Source: AB-629-J13 sp964518835 (GTDB lineage Bacteria > Fidelibacterota > Marinisomatia > Marinisomatales > AB-629-J13). Taken from it: a stretch of 16,814 bases of DNA. Shown here in pieces: positions 6,904 through 14,213 of the stretch (position 1 is its first letter; every line of letters begins with the position of its first letter). A program made the position numbers and the translations under genes. Under the pieces are notes generated by a model. That model saw only the letters and a list, made by a program, of their open reading frames with translations. It had not been told where the DNA came from and searched no databases. The stretch spans positions 1 to 16,814 of the forward strand of contig CAZFKU010000029.1 of assembly GCA_964518835.1 (NCBI GenBank). The letters are read 5' to 3'.

Positions 6904-8541
6904 TTACATCATTCCGCCCATTCCACCCATGTCACCACCCGGAGGCATTGGAGGCATTGGAGGATCTTTTTCTGGAATTTCTGTCACTGCAGCTTCTGTA
7001 GTCAGCAACAATCCGGAAATGGATGCTGCGTTTTCAATGGCTACTCTTGAGACTTTTGTGGGGTCAATGATACCGGATTTGAACAGGTTGACATATTTTT
7101 CGTCCCGTGCATCAAATCCATAATCATCTTTTCCATCTCGAACTGCCTGTACAACGATTGATGCTTCCAATCCCGCATTATCCACTATCTGTCTGATGGG
7201 TTCTTCCAATGCACGGCGCACAATGTTCACACCCACTTGCTGATTATCGCTCACATCCACTTTTTCCAATGAGGACACTGCCCGTAAAAATGCAACACCG
7301 CCGCCGGGAACAATTCCCTCTTCTACTGCGGCACGGGTGGCATGAAGAGCATCTTCAACACGGGCTTTCTTTTCTTTCATCTCAACTTCAGTGGGAGCGC
7401 CAACATTCAGCACTGCAACTCCACCGGAAAGTTTTGCCAACCTTTCCTGGAGCTTCTCCTTGTCATAGTCAGATGTTGTTTTATCAATCTGTACATTGAT
7501 TTCGTTGATTCGGGCTTTGATGGCATCTTTTTCTCCATTACCATCAACGATAGTGGTATTGTCCTTATCGGAAACCACCCGTTTACAGGAACCAAGATAA
7601 TCTAATGTCGCATTTTCAAGCTTGTATCCTGCATCCTCAGAGATAACAGTTCCACCTGTGAGTACGGCAATATCTTCCAGCATTGCTTTTCTACGGTCGC
7701 CAAATCCCGGAGCTTTTACAGCCAGAACTTTAAAAGTTCCCCGCAGTTTATTCACCACCAAAGTTGCCAAAGCTTCACCTTCAACATCTTCCGCGATTAT
7801 CACAACTGGTTTTCCGGTTTGAACGACTTTCTCCAGCAAAGGAAGCAGGTCTTTCATATTACTGATTTTCTTGTCATGAATCAAAATATACGGTTCATCC
7901 ATTTCAGCATCCATGGATTCAGAATTTGTGACAAAGTATGGGGATAAATATCCACGGTCAAACTGCATTCCTTCAACTGTTTCCAGGAATGTTTCTGCTG
8001 TTTTGCTTTCTTCAACAGTGATTACTCCGTCCTTACCGACTTTTTCCATTGCTTCAGCAATTTTATCACCAATCTCACTATCGCCATTTGCTGAAATACT
8101 GGCAACCTGTGCAATCTGAGTTGAGTCTGGCAAATCCTTGCTTTGACTACGTAAATGGTTCACAACAGAATCAGTAGCAGCATCAATACCCCGCTTAACT
8201 GACATTGGATTTGCTCCAGCCGTTACGTTTTTTAATCCTTCAGTGAGGATTGCCTGAGCCAATACCGTAGCGGTTGTGGTCCCGTCGCCGGCAATATCGG
8301 AGGTTTTTGAAGCAACCTCTTTTACCATTTGGGCACCAATATTTTCCAACTTGTCTTCTAATTCAATTTCTTTGGCAACTGTAACCCCATCCTTGGTGAT
8401 GGTTGGAGCGCCAAATTTCTTTTCGATTACTACATTCCGTCCCTTGGGTCCCAGGGTGACCTTAACAGCATTTGCTAATGTATCAACACCTTTTTTCAGG
8501 GCACTCCGGGCTACGGAATCATAGGAAATTTCTTTCGCCAT
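6904..8541 (-). CDS. groEL: 60 kDa chaperonin GroEL
   Basis: This is a full-length group I chaperonin of 545 residues, which assembles as two stacked heptamers and folds client proteins using ATP and GroES. Family hallmarks are visible. VTLGPKGRNVVIEKKFGAP (about 27-45) and DGVTVAKEIELED are near the ATP pocket. AGDGTTTATVLAQAI (about 85-99) contains the nucleotide-binding and catalytic Asp region. EEGIVPGGGVAFLRA lies around 410, and the C-terminus is the usual flexible Gly-Met tail (PPGGDMGGMGGMM). The start ATG has AGGAG about nine bases upstream. The gene follows groES after 15 bases, so the two are co-transcribed under the CIRCE element. Nothing is truncated or odd; a standard housekeeping copy. 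Confidence 0.98.
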   Translation of the reverse strand: MAKEISYDSVARSALKKGVDTLANAVKVTLGPKGRNVVIEKKFGAPTITKDGVTVAKEIELEDKLENIGAQMVKEVASKTSDIAGDGTTTATVLAQAILTEGLKNVTAGANPMSVKRGIDAATDSVVNHLRSQSKDLPDSTQIAQVASISANGDSEIGDKIAEAMEKVGKDGVITVEESKTAETFLETVEGMQFDRGYLSPYFVTNSESMDAEMDEPYILIHDKKISNMKDLLPLLEKVVQTGKPVVIIAEDVEGEALATLVVNKLRGTFKVLAVKAPGFGDRRKAMLEDIAVLTGGTVISEDAGYKLENATLDYLGSCKRVVSDKDNTTIVDGNGEKDAIKARINEINVQIDKTTSDYDKEKLQERLAKLSGGVAVLNVGAPTEVEMKEKKARVEDALHATRAAVEEGIVPGGGVAFLRAVSSLEKVDVSDNQQVGVNIVRRALEEPIRQIVDNAGLEASIVVQAVRDGKDDYGFDARDEKYVNLFKSGIIDPTKVSRVAIENAASISGLLLTTEAAVTEIPEKDPPMPPMPPGGDMGGMGGMM

Positions 8542-8556
8542 TTTCTTGTTCTCCTT

Positions 8557-8847
8557 TTAAATTATTGCGAGAATATCGGATTCACGCATGATCATGTAAT
8601 CTTTGCCGTCGATGGTAATATCTGAACCGGAATATTTCCCAAACAGTACCTTGTCCTTTGGTTTTACAGTCAATTTAACAAGTGTACCGGCATCAGATGT
8701 TTTTCCGGGACCAACAGCAACTACAGTCCCCTGCTGGGGTTTTTCCTGAGCCGTATCAGGTAAAATGATTCCACCGGAAGATACTTCCTCCGCCGGAGCA
8801 GCTTCTACCACAACACGGTCAGAAAGTGGTTTTATACTTAAAGCCAT
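8557..8847 (-). CDS. groES: 10 kDa co-chaperonin GroES
   Basis: The 96-residue product is the cap of the GroEL folding chamber. Landmarks are IKPLSDRVVVEAAPAEE at the N-terminus, then the mobile loop SSGGIILPDTAQEKPQQG (about 23-40), which docks onto GroEL, and VAVGPG and VLFGKYSGSDI further on. Length is normal for the family. GGAGAG precedes ATG 8847 by about seven bases. It is the first gene of the groES-groEL operon, and the CIRCE operator lies about 95 bases before its start, implying HrcA-controlled heat-shock expression. Confidence 0.98.
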   Translation of the reverse strand: MALSIKPLSDRVVVEAAPAEEVSSGGIILPDTAQEKPQQGTVVAVGPGKTSDAGTLVKLTVKPKDKVLFGKYSGSDITIDGKDYMIMRESDILAII

Positions 8848-8941
8848 TTAATTTCTCTCCTTAATTTTAAGTTAATGTTTTCTTTTTCTGCTGAATGCAG
8901 CATTGAATTTATACTATAAAAAATAAAAGAAAAAAGAAATA

Positions 8942-8968
8942 TTAGCACTTTACTAGTAAGGGTGCTAA
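8942..8968. promoter_or_regulatory. CIRCE operator (HrcA binding site) of groESL
   Basis: The sequence is TTAGCACTT, nine bases, GGGTGCTAA. The known CIRCE consensus is TTAGCACTC-N9-GAGTGCTAA, so each half-site differs at one position, spacing is exact, and the inner seven bases of each arm pair. It sits between dut and groES, upstream of groES. Repression by HrcA is inferred from the site; hrcA is not in this window. The promoter was not identified with confidence, but TATAGT on the minus strand (8918-8913) is a possible -10. Confidence 0.9.
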
Positions 8969-9012
8969 AAGGAGGTTTTTAATTAAAGTATTCGCTGAAT
9001 AAAAAAACGGTA

Positions 9013-9450
9013 TTATTCTCCTGTACTTCCGAATCCTCCCATTCCCCGGGTGGTTTCAGACAACTCATCCACCAGTGAAAAATGTATGGATGAACCGTTC
9101 ATTGCCGCCAGTTGAAACAGCCGCTGTCGTGGTTTAGCTGTGTAAGGTTCAGATTTAATATTATCCACTGCAGCAATGATCTCTCCCCTATACCCCGGAT
9201 CAATCAATCCGATTGAATTTGACAAACGCAAAGGAGTTTTGGATATGCTGGAGCGGGGCATGAGTAAATAGGGAATATTTTCCTCATTTTCACATGCGAT
9301 CTGAAGATGTAATTTTGCTGTTTCCCCGGGGTCAATTGTCTGTTCGTGAATGATAAACAGATCCAAGCCTGCATCCCCATCGTGAAATGTCCCATGATTT
9401 TCATATAATGATTTGACTTCCAAAGAAAATGGTTTGATTTTTAGGTTCAT
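9013..9450 (-). CDS. dut: Deoxyuridine 5'-triphosphate nucleotidohydrolase (dUTPase)
   Basis: The 145-residue enzyme converts dUTP to dUMP and pyrophosphate, keeping uracil out of DNA and feeding dTMP synthesis. All five trimeric dUTPase motifs are present: DAGLDL (26-31), PRSSISK (65-71), GLIDPGYRGEI (81-91, with the catalytic-water Asp and the uracil-stacking Tyr), RQRLFQL (108-114) and the flexible C-terminal RGMGGFGSTG (135-144). The frame continues upstream to 9588, but that extension overlaps the DUF423 gene and has no homologous content. ATG 9450-9448 shares one base with the TGA of DUF423 (TGATG), which fits translational coupling. Length and motifs are standard. Confidence 0.96.
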   Translation of the reverse strand: MNLKIKPFSLEVKSLYENHGTFHDGDAGLDLFIIHEQTIDPGETAKLHLQIACENEENIPYLLMPRSSISKTPLRLSNSIGLIDPGYRGEIIAAVDNIKSEPYTAKPRQRLFQLAAMNGSSIHFSLVDELSETTRGMGGFGSTGE

Positions 9451-9821
9451 CAAATTGAAGCCCTCCAAATGTAATATGCAGTGAGAATCCACCCAATGAT
9501 AAAGGATAATCCGCCAAATGGAGTGACAGCACCGATCCATTTTATCCCGGTGATGGAAAGAACATATAAACTCCCTGAAAATAGACAAATCCCGGTTATT
9601 AGAAAAACACAGGGGATATACAAAGGCTCAGATGGAAAATGAAAAGCCAAAATACCGATTAACATTAATCCCAGTGCATGATAGATTTGATATTTCACTC
9701 CTGTTTCAAAGACGGTCAGATAATCAAATGTTATCCTGTTTTTTAATCCGTGAGCACCAAATGCTCCTAATCCGATGGCAATCCCTGCTAAAAGCGCTCC
9801 GGTAACTATCCAATCTTTCAT
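9450..9821 (-). CDS. DUF423 family small inner-membrane protein
   Basis: The 123-residue, strongly hydrophobic product has about four membrane segments. The N-terminal GALLAGIAIGLGAFGAHGLK and the later FETGVKYQIYHALGLMLIG, FSGSLYVLSITG and TPFGGLSFIIGW match the DUF423 (YgdD-like) family, whose function is not established. It overlaps dut by one base and lies 45 bases after the MscS-family gene, so the three probably share a transcript. Length is normal for the family, and the start ATG 9821 directly gives the conserved first helix. Confidence 0.9.
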   Translation of the reverse strand: MKDWIVTGALLAGIAIGLGAFGAHGLKNRITFDYLTVFETGVKYQIYHALGLMLIGILAFHFPSEPLYIPCVFLITGICLFSGSLYVLSITGIKWIGAVTPFGGLSFIIGWILTAYYIWRASI

Positions 9822-9866
9822 ACCGATTTTATACCATTTCTATCATGAAGAATTCTCATTGAGACA

Positions 9867-11063
9867 TTATACTCGTGCAAATCGTTTCATATCGCTGCCG
9901 GTAGGGTTCTGGAATACTCTCAAATCAAACTCAGTGACAACTGCCATTAAATGGTCAAATATATCTGATTGAATGGATTCGTATCTTATCCAGTCCGTAT
10001 CCTTTGAGAAAACATAAATTTCGATGGGTAAACCCTTTTCAGCAGGGGGTAACTGTCGGACCAAAAATGTCATATCATCATGGATTTTTTCATGATTATG
10101 TAAATAAGCTTTAATGTATGCCCGAAATGTCCCGATATTTGTCAACCTTCTCCCATTAATCACTTGTTCCAAAGTGGCTTTACTTTGGCGATTTGAGTCA
10201 TCAACTTCAGAAATTTTTGAATTAATATAATCCTTGATCCTATCGAATTGACGAAACCTTCGCAGCAGTTCTTCATCACAAAAGCGAATAGTAGATACAT
10301 CAATAAAAATTGCCCGTTTGATCCTTCGACCACCGCTTTCTGTCATTCCCCGCCAGTTTTTAAAGGATGAATCTATCAATTTATGGGTTGGAATTACCGT
10401 GATGGTTTTATCCCAATTCTGTATTTTTACGGTATGAAGGGCAATATCCAACACATCTCCGTCTGCTCCAAACTGGGGAGCTTCCACCCAATCGCCAATT
10501 TTGAACAAATCATTTGAGCTGATTTGGACTGTGGCAACAAAGGACAATATAGTGTCCTTAAACACCAGCATCAGCACTGCAGTCATTGCTCCAATTCCAC
10601 TGAGAAGATAAAAAGGTGATTGACCTGTAAAAATGGTGATTACAGCTAAAATACCCACCAAACCTAAAATCAATTTTACAACCTGGAGATAGCCTTTTAT
10701 ATGAACTCTCCGGGCAAATTTACTTTTTGCGTACACTTCTCCTGATGCGGACAATAAAATATTCAAACAAACCAGAATGATTACTACGATAATTGAATTC
10801 AAAATTCGATGGATAATCATGGTGTATTCGGGGAATATTTCGGTAATATTGTAGAGAATTAAAAGAGGAACCAGATAAATCAGCCGGTTGAAAAACCCGC
10901 TTTCCATGAATATATCATCCAGATTTGTTTTTGTTTTTCTGAACCATGAATTCAGAGGTCTGAGAATGATGAATTTTGCAGCCAAAAAAGAAATATAACT
11001 GGCAATAAGAATTAGTCCTGCCTGAAGGAGAAGATTTTGCTTAAATGTGGTGAAAATTTCCAT
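9867..11063 (-). CDS. MscS-family mechanosensitive channel (YbdG-like)
   Basis: The 398-residue product releases solutes on hypo-osmotic shock, by family knowledge. It has about four N-terminal membrane helices (near 12-34, 59-79, 84-105 and 125-145). The pore-lining segment follows (SGIGAMTAVLMLVFKDTILS, 155-174). The MscS beta domain is DLFKIGDWVEAPQFGADGDV through IQNWDKTITVIPTHKLIDSSFKNWRGM (185-240). An extended cytoplasmic part includes GGRRIKRAIFID and TNIGTFRAYIKAYLHNH. That C-terminal arrangement and the overall length resemble the YbdG type more than minimal MscS. ATG 11063 is used; no good ribosome binding site precedes it. Function is assigned by family only. Confidence 0.92.
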   Translation of the reverse strand: MEIFTTFKQNLLLQAGLILIASYISFLAAKFIILRPLNSWFRKTKTNLDDIFMESGFFNRLIYLVPLLILYNITEIFPEYTMIIHRILNSIIVVIILVCLNILLSASGEVYAKSKFARRVHIKGYLQVVKLILGLVGILAVITIFTGQSPFYLLSGIGAMTAVLMLVFKDTILSFVATVQISSNDLFKIGDWVEAPQFGADGDVLDIALHTVKIQNWDKTITVIPTHKLIDSSFKNWRGMTESGGRRIKRAIFIDVSTIRFCDEELLRRFRQFDRIKDYINSKISEVDDSNRQSKATLEQVINGRRLTNIGTFRAYIKAYLHNHEKIHDDMTFLVRQLPPAEKGLPIEIYVFSKDTDWIRYESIQSDIFDHLMAVVTEFDLRVFQNPTGSDMKRFARV

Positions 11064-11190
11064 GGGATAATTAATAGATTAAATATTAACAGTTATTGTG
11101 AAGAAAAATTAACGGTGTTTAGACATAACACTATAAAGGAATTTAAAATGGTGTCGTTTTAATGGCGATTATTAACTATCGATTTACTCT

Positions 11191-12441
11191 TTACGGTTTA
11201 ACGATCCAATCAGCATTGTAAATGTCCACAAAAGCAGGTGCAATTTTGTCTGCTTTCCCATTTTCCGCAAGGGAGAACAAAAAACCGACGTAGCTCGATT
11301 CGGTGTTGGATTGCCTGCTGTTGAATTTTGTTTTACCGTAACGTTTCCCGATTGCAACCATTTCGAATTCCGTAAACTTATTTCGATTCAAATCGTACTC
11401 AGCTTCACCGATTATATTCGTTTTCATACCGTGGTCAAGTGGATAATCAGGAGTCCAGTCGTTTTCACCTAATAACCATTCACCCTTTGCTACCGCTTCT
11501 GAATGTCCCCTTATTTTAATTTGTACAGTTGAATTTTGACGTTCCAATACTTCAATCTCAATTCCGGCTTCTTTTACCTCCTGAGGAGCAAACGGCAAGG
11601 TTTGACCTCTCACATTATCCACAAGATGAAAACAGATTAGACGATTCACAAGTGTTTCAGGTAATTCATACACATCCTTCATTTGTGGATCATCTGGGAG
11701 CCAACTGCGTGCCTCAGATATATTGAACCATACATGATCCATATTCCAGCGATTACTTCGGTTAGCTTGAACAGGTGGGTCGGTGAACAAATCTGCATTT
11801 ACGGAAGTCATTATCAGACCTTCATCAGGATAACTGTTTTCCCATCGGTGGATTGTATTCATACTAAGTGTACTTGATAAATATCGCTCCGATGAAGGAA
11901 GATCATTCCATTTTTTAAGTCCCACCTCAATGGTCTCCAATACTTTATCTGCATCGAGTGAGTTTATGGAGCTCATCATTTTACCACTGGAACTGCACAC
12001 ATAAATCCCTTGTCGAGTTGAACCCCCTCCACGATAATGCCCTCGGTTTGCTATCTCCTGAAAAAATAGAGCATCTGAATCCTGGCTTCGTTGCAATCGC
12101 CACACTTCATCTGCAGTTGGAATAAATTTTTCTGCGATGTTTATAATTCGAGGATCTGACCAGACGGACCGCCGGCCTGCTACACCATTATTTCATGTGC
12201 ATCCAAGTGGATGACCATTCATAACCCACAACAGCATAGGCTTCTGTTGTTCATCGGCTTCCTTTAATCCTTCCCGGAATGAACTCCTCCAGGGGATATG
12301 TGTCCACAATAAATCACTTTCTGTGGGTTTGATATAATTTTTCCACATTTCATAATTTTTTTCAGTGAGACTGAATGGTTCATTCTGCGGACTGCACCCG
12401 AAAAGAAAAAGGAAACTAATTAATATTGTGTTGAATTTCAT
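11191..12441 (-). CDS. Thioredoxin-like selenocysteine-containing lipoprotein
   Basis: Read with UGA 12195-12193 as Sec, this is one 416-residue protein. A pure stop-codon view splits it into two pieces (12193-12450 and 11191-12105) in the same frame. ATG 12441-12439 overlaps the comM stop as ATGA and gives a lipoprotein signal (MKFNTILISFLFLFGC, Cys16). Residues 55-97 look like a thioredoxin-like N-terminus: GLKEADEQQKPMLLWVMNGH, then PLGCT, U83, NNGVAGR and VWSDP, followed by EKFIPTADEVWRL. The KP-strand-redox motif-W-S-D-P layout resembles thioredoxin_7 proteins, with Cys81 and Sec83 as a possible selenenylsulfide pair. The 30 codons after the UGA to the next GTG are open and fit the fold. 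Residues from about 200 on are unrecognised. The likely role is envelope thiol/peroxide chemistry, as inference. Confidence 0.85.
12158..12177 (-). promoter_or_regulatory. Candidate bacterial SECIS hairpin for the UGA at 12195-12193
   Basis: On the minus strand, GGCCGG (12177-12172) pairs with CTGGTC (12163-12158), six pairs including two G-U. The loop is the 8-nt CGGTCCGT. Twenty-one nucleotides separate the UGA from the loop, G is the second loop base, and the loop contains GGTC, like the E. coli fdhF SECIS loop (GGUCUG) that SelB recognises. This fits the bacterial SECIS rules; binding is inferred. Confidence 0.7.
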
Positions 12442-13979
12442 CCCAACCACAACTGCCGGTCAAGACTGCGGTATTGAATGGCTTCACTCAAATGATGAGA
12501 AGCTATAGAGTCACTCCCTTCCAAATCTGCAATGGTTCGTGACACTTTTAAAATGCGGTCATAGGCACGGGCGGACAATCCCAGTTTTTCCATTGCAGAT
12601 TTTAGCAATTCCGAGGACGGTTTATCCAATTGACAATATTTTTTCAAATCATTGGATTCCATTTGAGCGTTGGCAAACATCCCTTCAACAGAATCATAGC
12701 GATCCAACTGAACTTCCCGTGCTATCTGGACTCTTTCTTTAATTTTTTGGGAAGGCTCTCCTGCTTTTTTCTGCGATAATTCGGTGAACGGGACAGCCGG
12801 GACATCAATGTGAATATCAATTCGATCCAACAGAGGTCCGGAAATCCTGCTCATGTATTTTTGGATCATTTGAGATGTGCAGGAACATTCATTATTCGGA
12901 TCTGTGGTAAATCCGCATGGACATGGATTCATAGCAGCAATAAGCATAAACCGTGACGGATAACACAGTGAAACTGCTGCACGGGAAATAGTCACGGTTC
13001 CATCTTCCAACGGTTGTCTCATGACTTCCAGAACATTTTTCTTAAATTCCGGCAGTTCATCCAGAAACAGGACACCATTATGGGCAAGACTCACTTCTCC
13101 CGGTTTGGGAATTGCTCCCCCACCTATCAACCCGGCATCACTGATGGTGTGATGAGGTGACCGAAACGGTCGTGTGGCAATAAGTCCCTGGTCTTCTTGT
13201 AAGAACCCTGCAACTGAATGAATTTTTGTTGTTTCCAGCGCTTCCTCCAGAACCAGATCCGGTAAAATGGTTGGGAGGCGTTTCGCCACCATGGTTTTCC
13301 CGCTCCCCGGAGGTCCTACCATGATCACATTATGGCTTCCGGCGGCTGATACCTCCAAAGCCCTTTTCACCTGATCCTGTCCTTTTACATCCTTAAAGTC
13401 CACATTATATTGAAGGTTTTTTTGAAAAACAAAGTTCAAATCTACCTTTGCAGGAGTGAATTTTTTGGTACCGTTCAATAAATCTACAGCATCAATCAGA
13501 TGATCAATTCCCACTACTTTTAATCCCTGTACTACTCCTGCTTCATTTGCATTTTCCGATGGTAGAATCAATCCTTTGATGCCATTTTTCACTGTGCTGA
13601 GGGCTATGGGTAAAGCTCCTTTCACGGGACGAAGCGAACCATCCAATGCTAATTCTCCCAGTAAAACGATTTTATCCAGATAATCTCCCTTTACCATTCC
13701 CGTGGCATTTAGAATCCCGATGGCAATGGGAAGATCGAATGAGGATCCTTCCTTGCGGATGTCCGCCGGAGCAAGGTTGACGGTTATATGTTTCAGTGGA
13801 AAATGAAATCCGCTGTTACGAATAGCTGCCGTGACTCGTTCCTTGCTTTCTTTAACTGCTCCTTCCGGAAGTCCAACGGTGACAAATTTGGGTAGTTTCG
13901 CCCCGCTGAGATGAGCTTCCACTTCTACCACATAGGCATCAATACCTAAAATAGCACTGCTTAGAACCTGCCCCAGCAT
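12438..13979 (-). CDS. comM: YifB/ComM family AAA+ ATPase (Mg-chelatase-like)
   Basis: The 513-residue product belongs to the ComM/YifB family. Where studied, these are hexameric helicases that promote branch migration when foreign DNA is integrated during natural transformation. The N-terminal Lon-protease-like domain is intact (LSSAILGIDAYVVEVE, FVTVGLPEGAVKESKERV, ITVNLAPADIRKEG). The AAA+ part has Walker A GPPGSGKT (222-229), Walker B VLFLDE (303-308), a Cys cluster NPCPCG and CSC (351-367) and the LLDRIDIHI segment (383-391). The C-terminal Mg_chelatase_C region includes LSARAYDRILKVSRTIADL. The start ATG abuts the upstream TGA (TGAATG), and the stop overlaps the seleno-lipoprotein start (ATGA). 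Whether this organism is competent is unknown. Confidence 0.94.
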   Translation of the reverse strand: MLGQVLSSAILGIDAYVVEVEAHLSGAKLPKFVTVGLPEGAVKESKERVTAAIRNSGFHFPLKHITVNLAPADIRKEGSSFDLPIAIGILNATGMVKGDYLDKIVLLGELALDGSLRPVKGALPIALSTVKNGIKGLILPSENANEAGVVQGLKVVGIDHLIDAVDLLNGTKKFTPAKVDLNFVFQKNLQYNVDFKDVKGQDQVKRALEVSAAGSHNVIMVGPPGSGKTMVAKRLPTILPDLVLEEALETTKIHSVAGFLQEDQGLIATRPFRSPHHTISDAGLIGGGAIPKPGEVSLAHNGVLFLDELPEFKKNVLEVMRQPLEDGTVTISRAAVSLCYPSRFMLIAAMNPCPCGFTTDPNNECSCTSQMIQKYMSRISGPLLDRIDIHIDVPAVPFTELSQKKAGEPSQKIKERVQIAREVQLDRYDSVEGMFANAQMESNDLKKYCQLDKPSSELLKSAMEKLGLSARAYDRILKVSRTIADLEGSDSIASHHLSEAIQYRSLDRQLWLG

Positions 13980-14171
13980 TCAGGAACAGGAAATGATATT
14001 CTTCACCATTAAATAGGGAATGAGCAGGTATAAAATAGAATCCCGAATTAAATAAAATAGGAAAAATGCAAGTACAAATGTCCAGCCTTTCTTTTTGAAA
14101 AGCAATTTATATCCGCCTTCTCTACGAATTTCTCCCCATTCCTTTATAAAATTTGGTTTATAAATTGACAC
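13980..14171 (-). CDS. Small membrane protein (63 aa) coupled to comM
   Basis: GTG 14171-14169 with AGAGGA a few bases upstream opens a 63-residue product. A basic cytoplasmic-looking N-terminus (IKEWGEIRREGGYKLLFKKKG) is followed by a hydrophobic stretch (WTFVLAFFLFYLIRDSILYL) and a second hydrophobic segment, giving one or two membrane helices. Its TGA is immediately followed by the comM ATG, so the two are probably coupled in translation. Codon phase, ribosome binding site and tight packing support a real gene. I recognise no family. It could be an operon-specific membrane partner, but that is only a guess from position. Confidence 0.7.
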   Translation of the reverse strand: MSIYKPNFIKEWGEIRREGGYKLLFKKKGWTFVLAFFLFYLIRDSILYLLIPYLMVKNIISCS

Positions 14172-14213
14172 ATTTATCCTCTTAAAATTGAAAAAAATAC
14201 AAAATATAATAGG

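Noticed and set aside
9013..9588. Longer dUTPase with a 46-residue N-terminal extension
   Set aside because: The extension overlaps the DUF423 coding region in another frame and has no dUTPase content; ATG 9450 with the TGATG junction gives the normal length.
11095..11130. Possible terminator after the seleno-lipoprotein (GTGTT/AACAC, 5 bp)
   Set aside because: The stem is too weak and the following T-rich stretch is interrupted; not called as a feature.
11191..12450. Two separate genes: a short lipoprotein ending at TGA 12195 and an independent 304-aa gene starting at GTG 12105
   Set aside because: They share one frame, the 30 codons between are open and continue the fold, the second piece has no ribosome binding site or signal peptide, and the stop is in a redox motif. 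One Sec-containing protein explains all of this.
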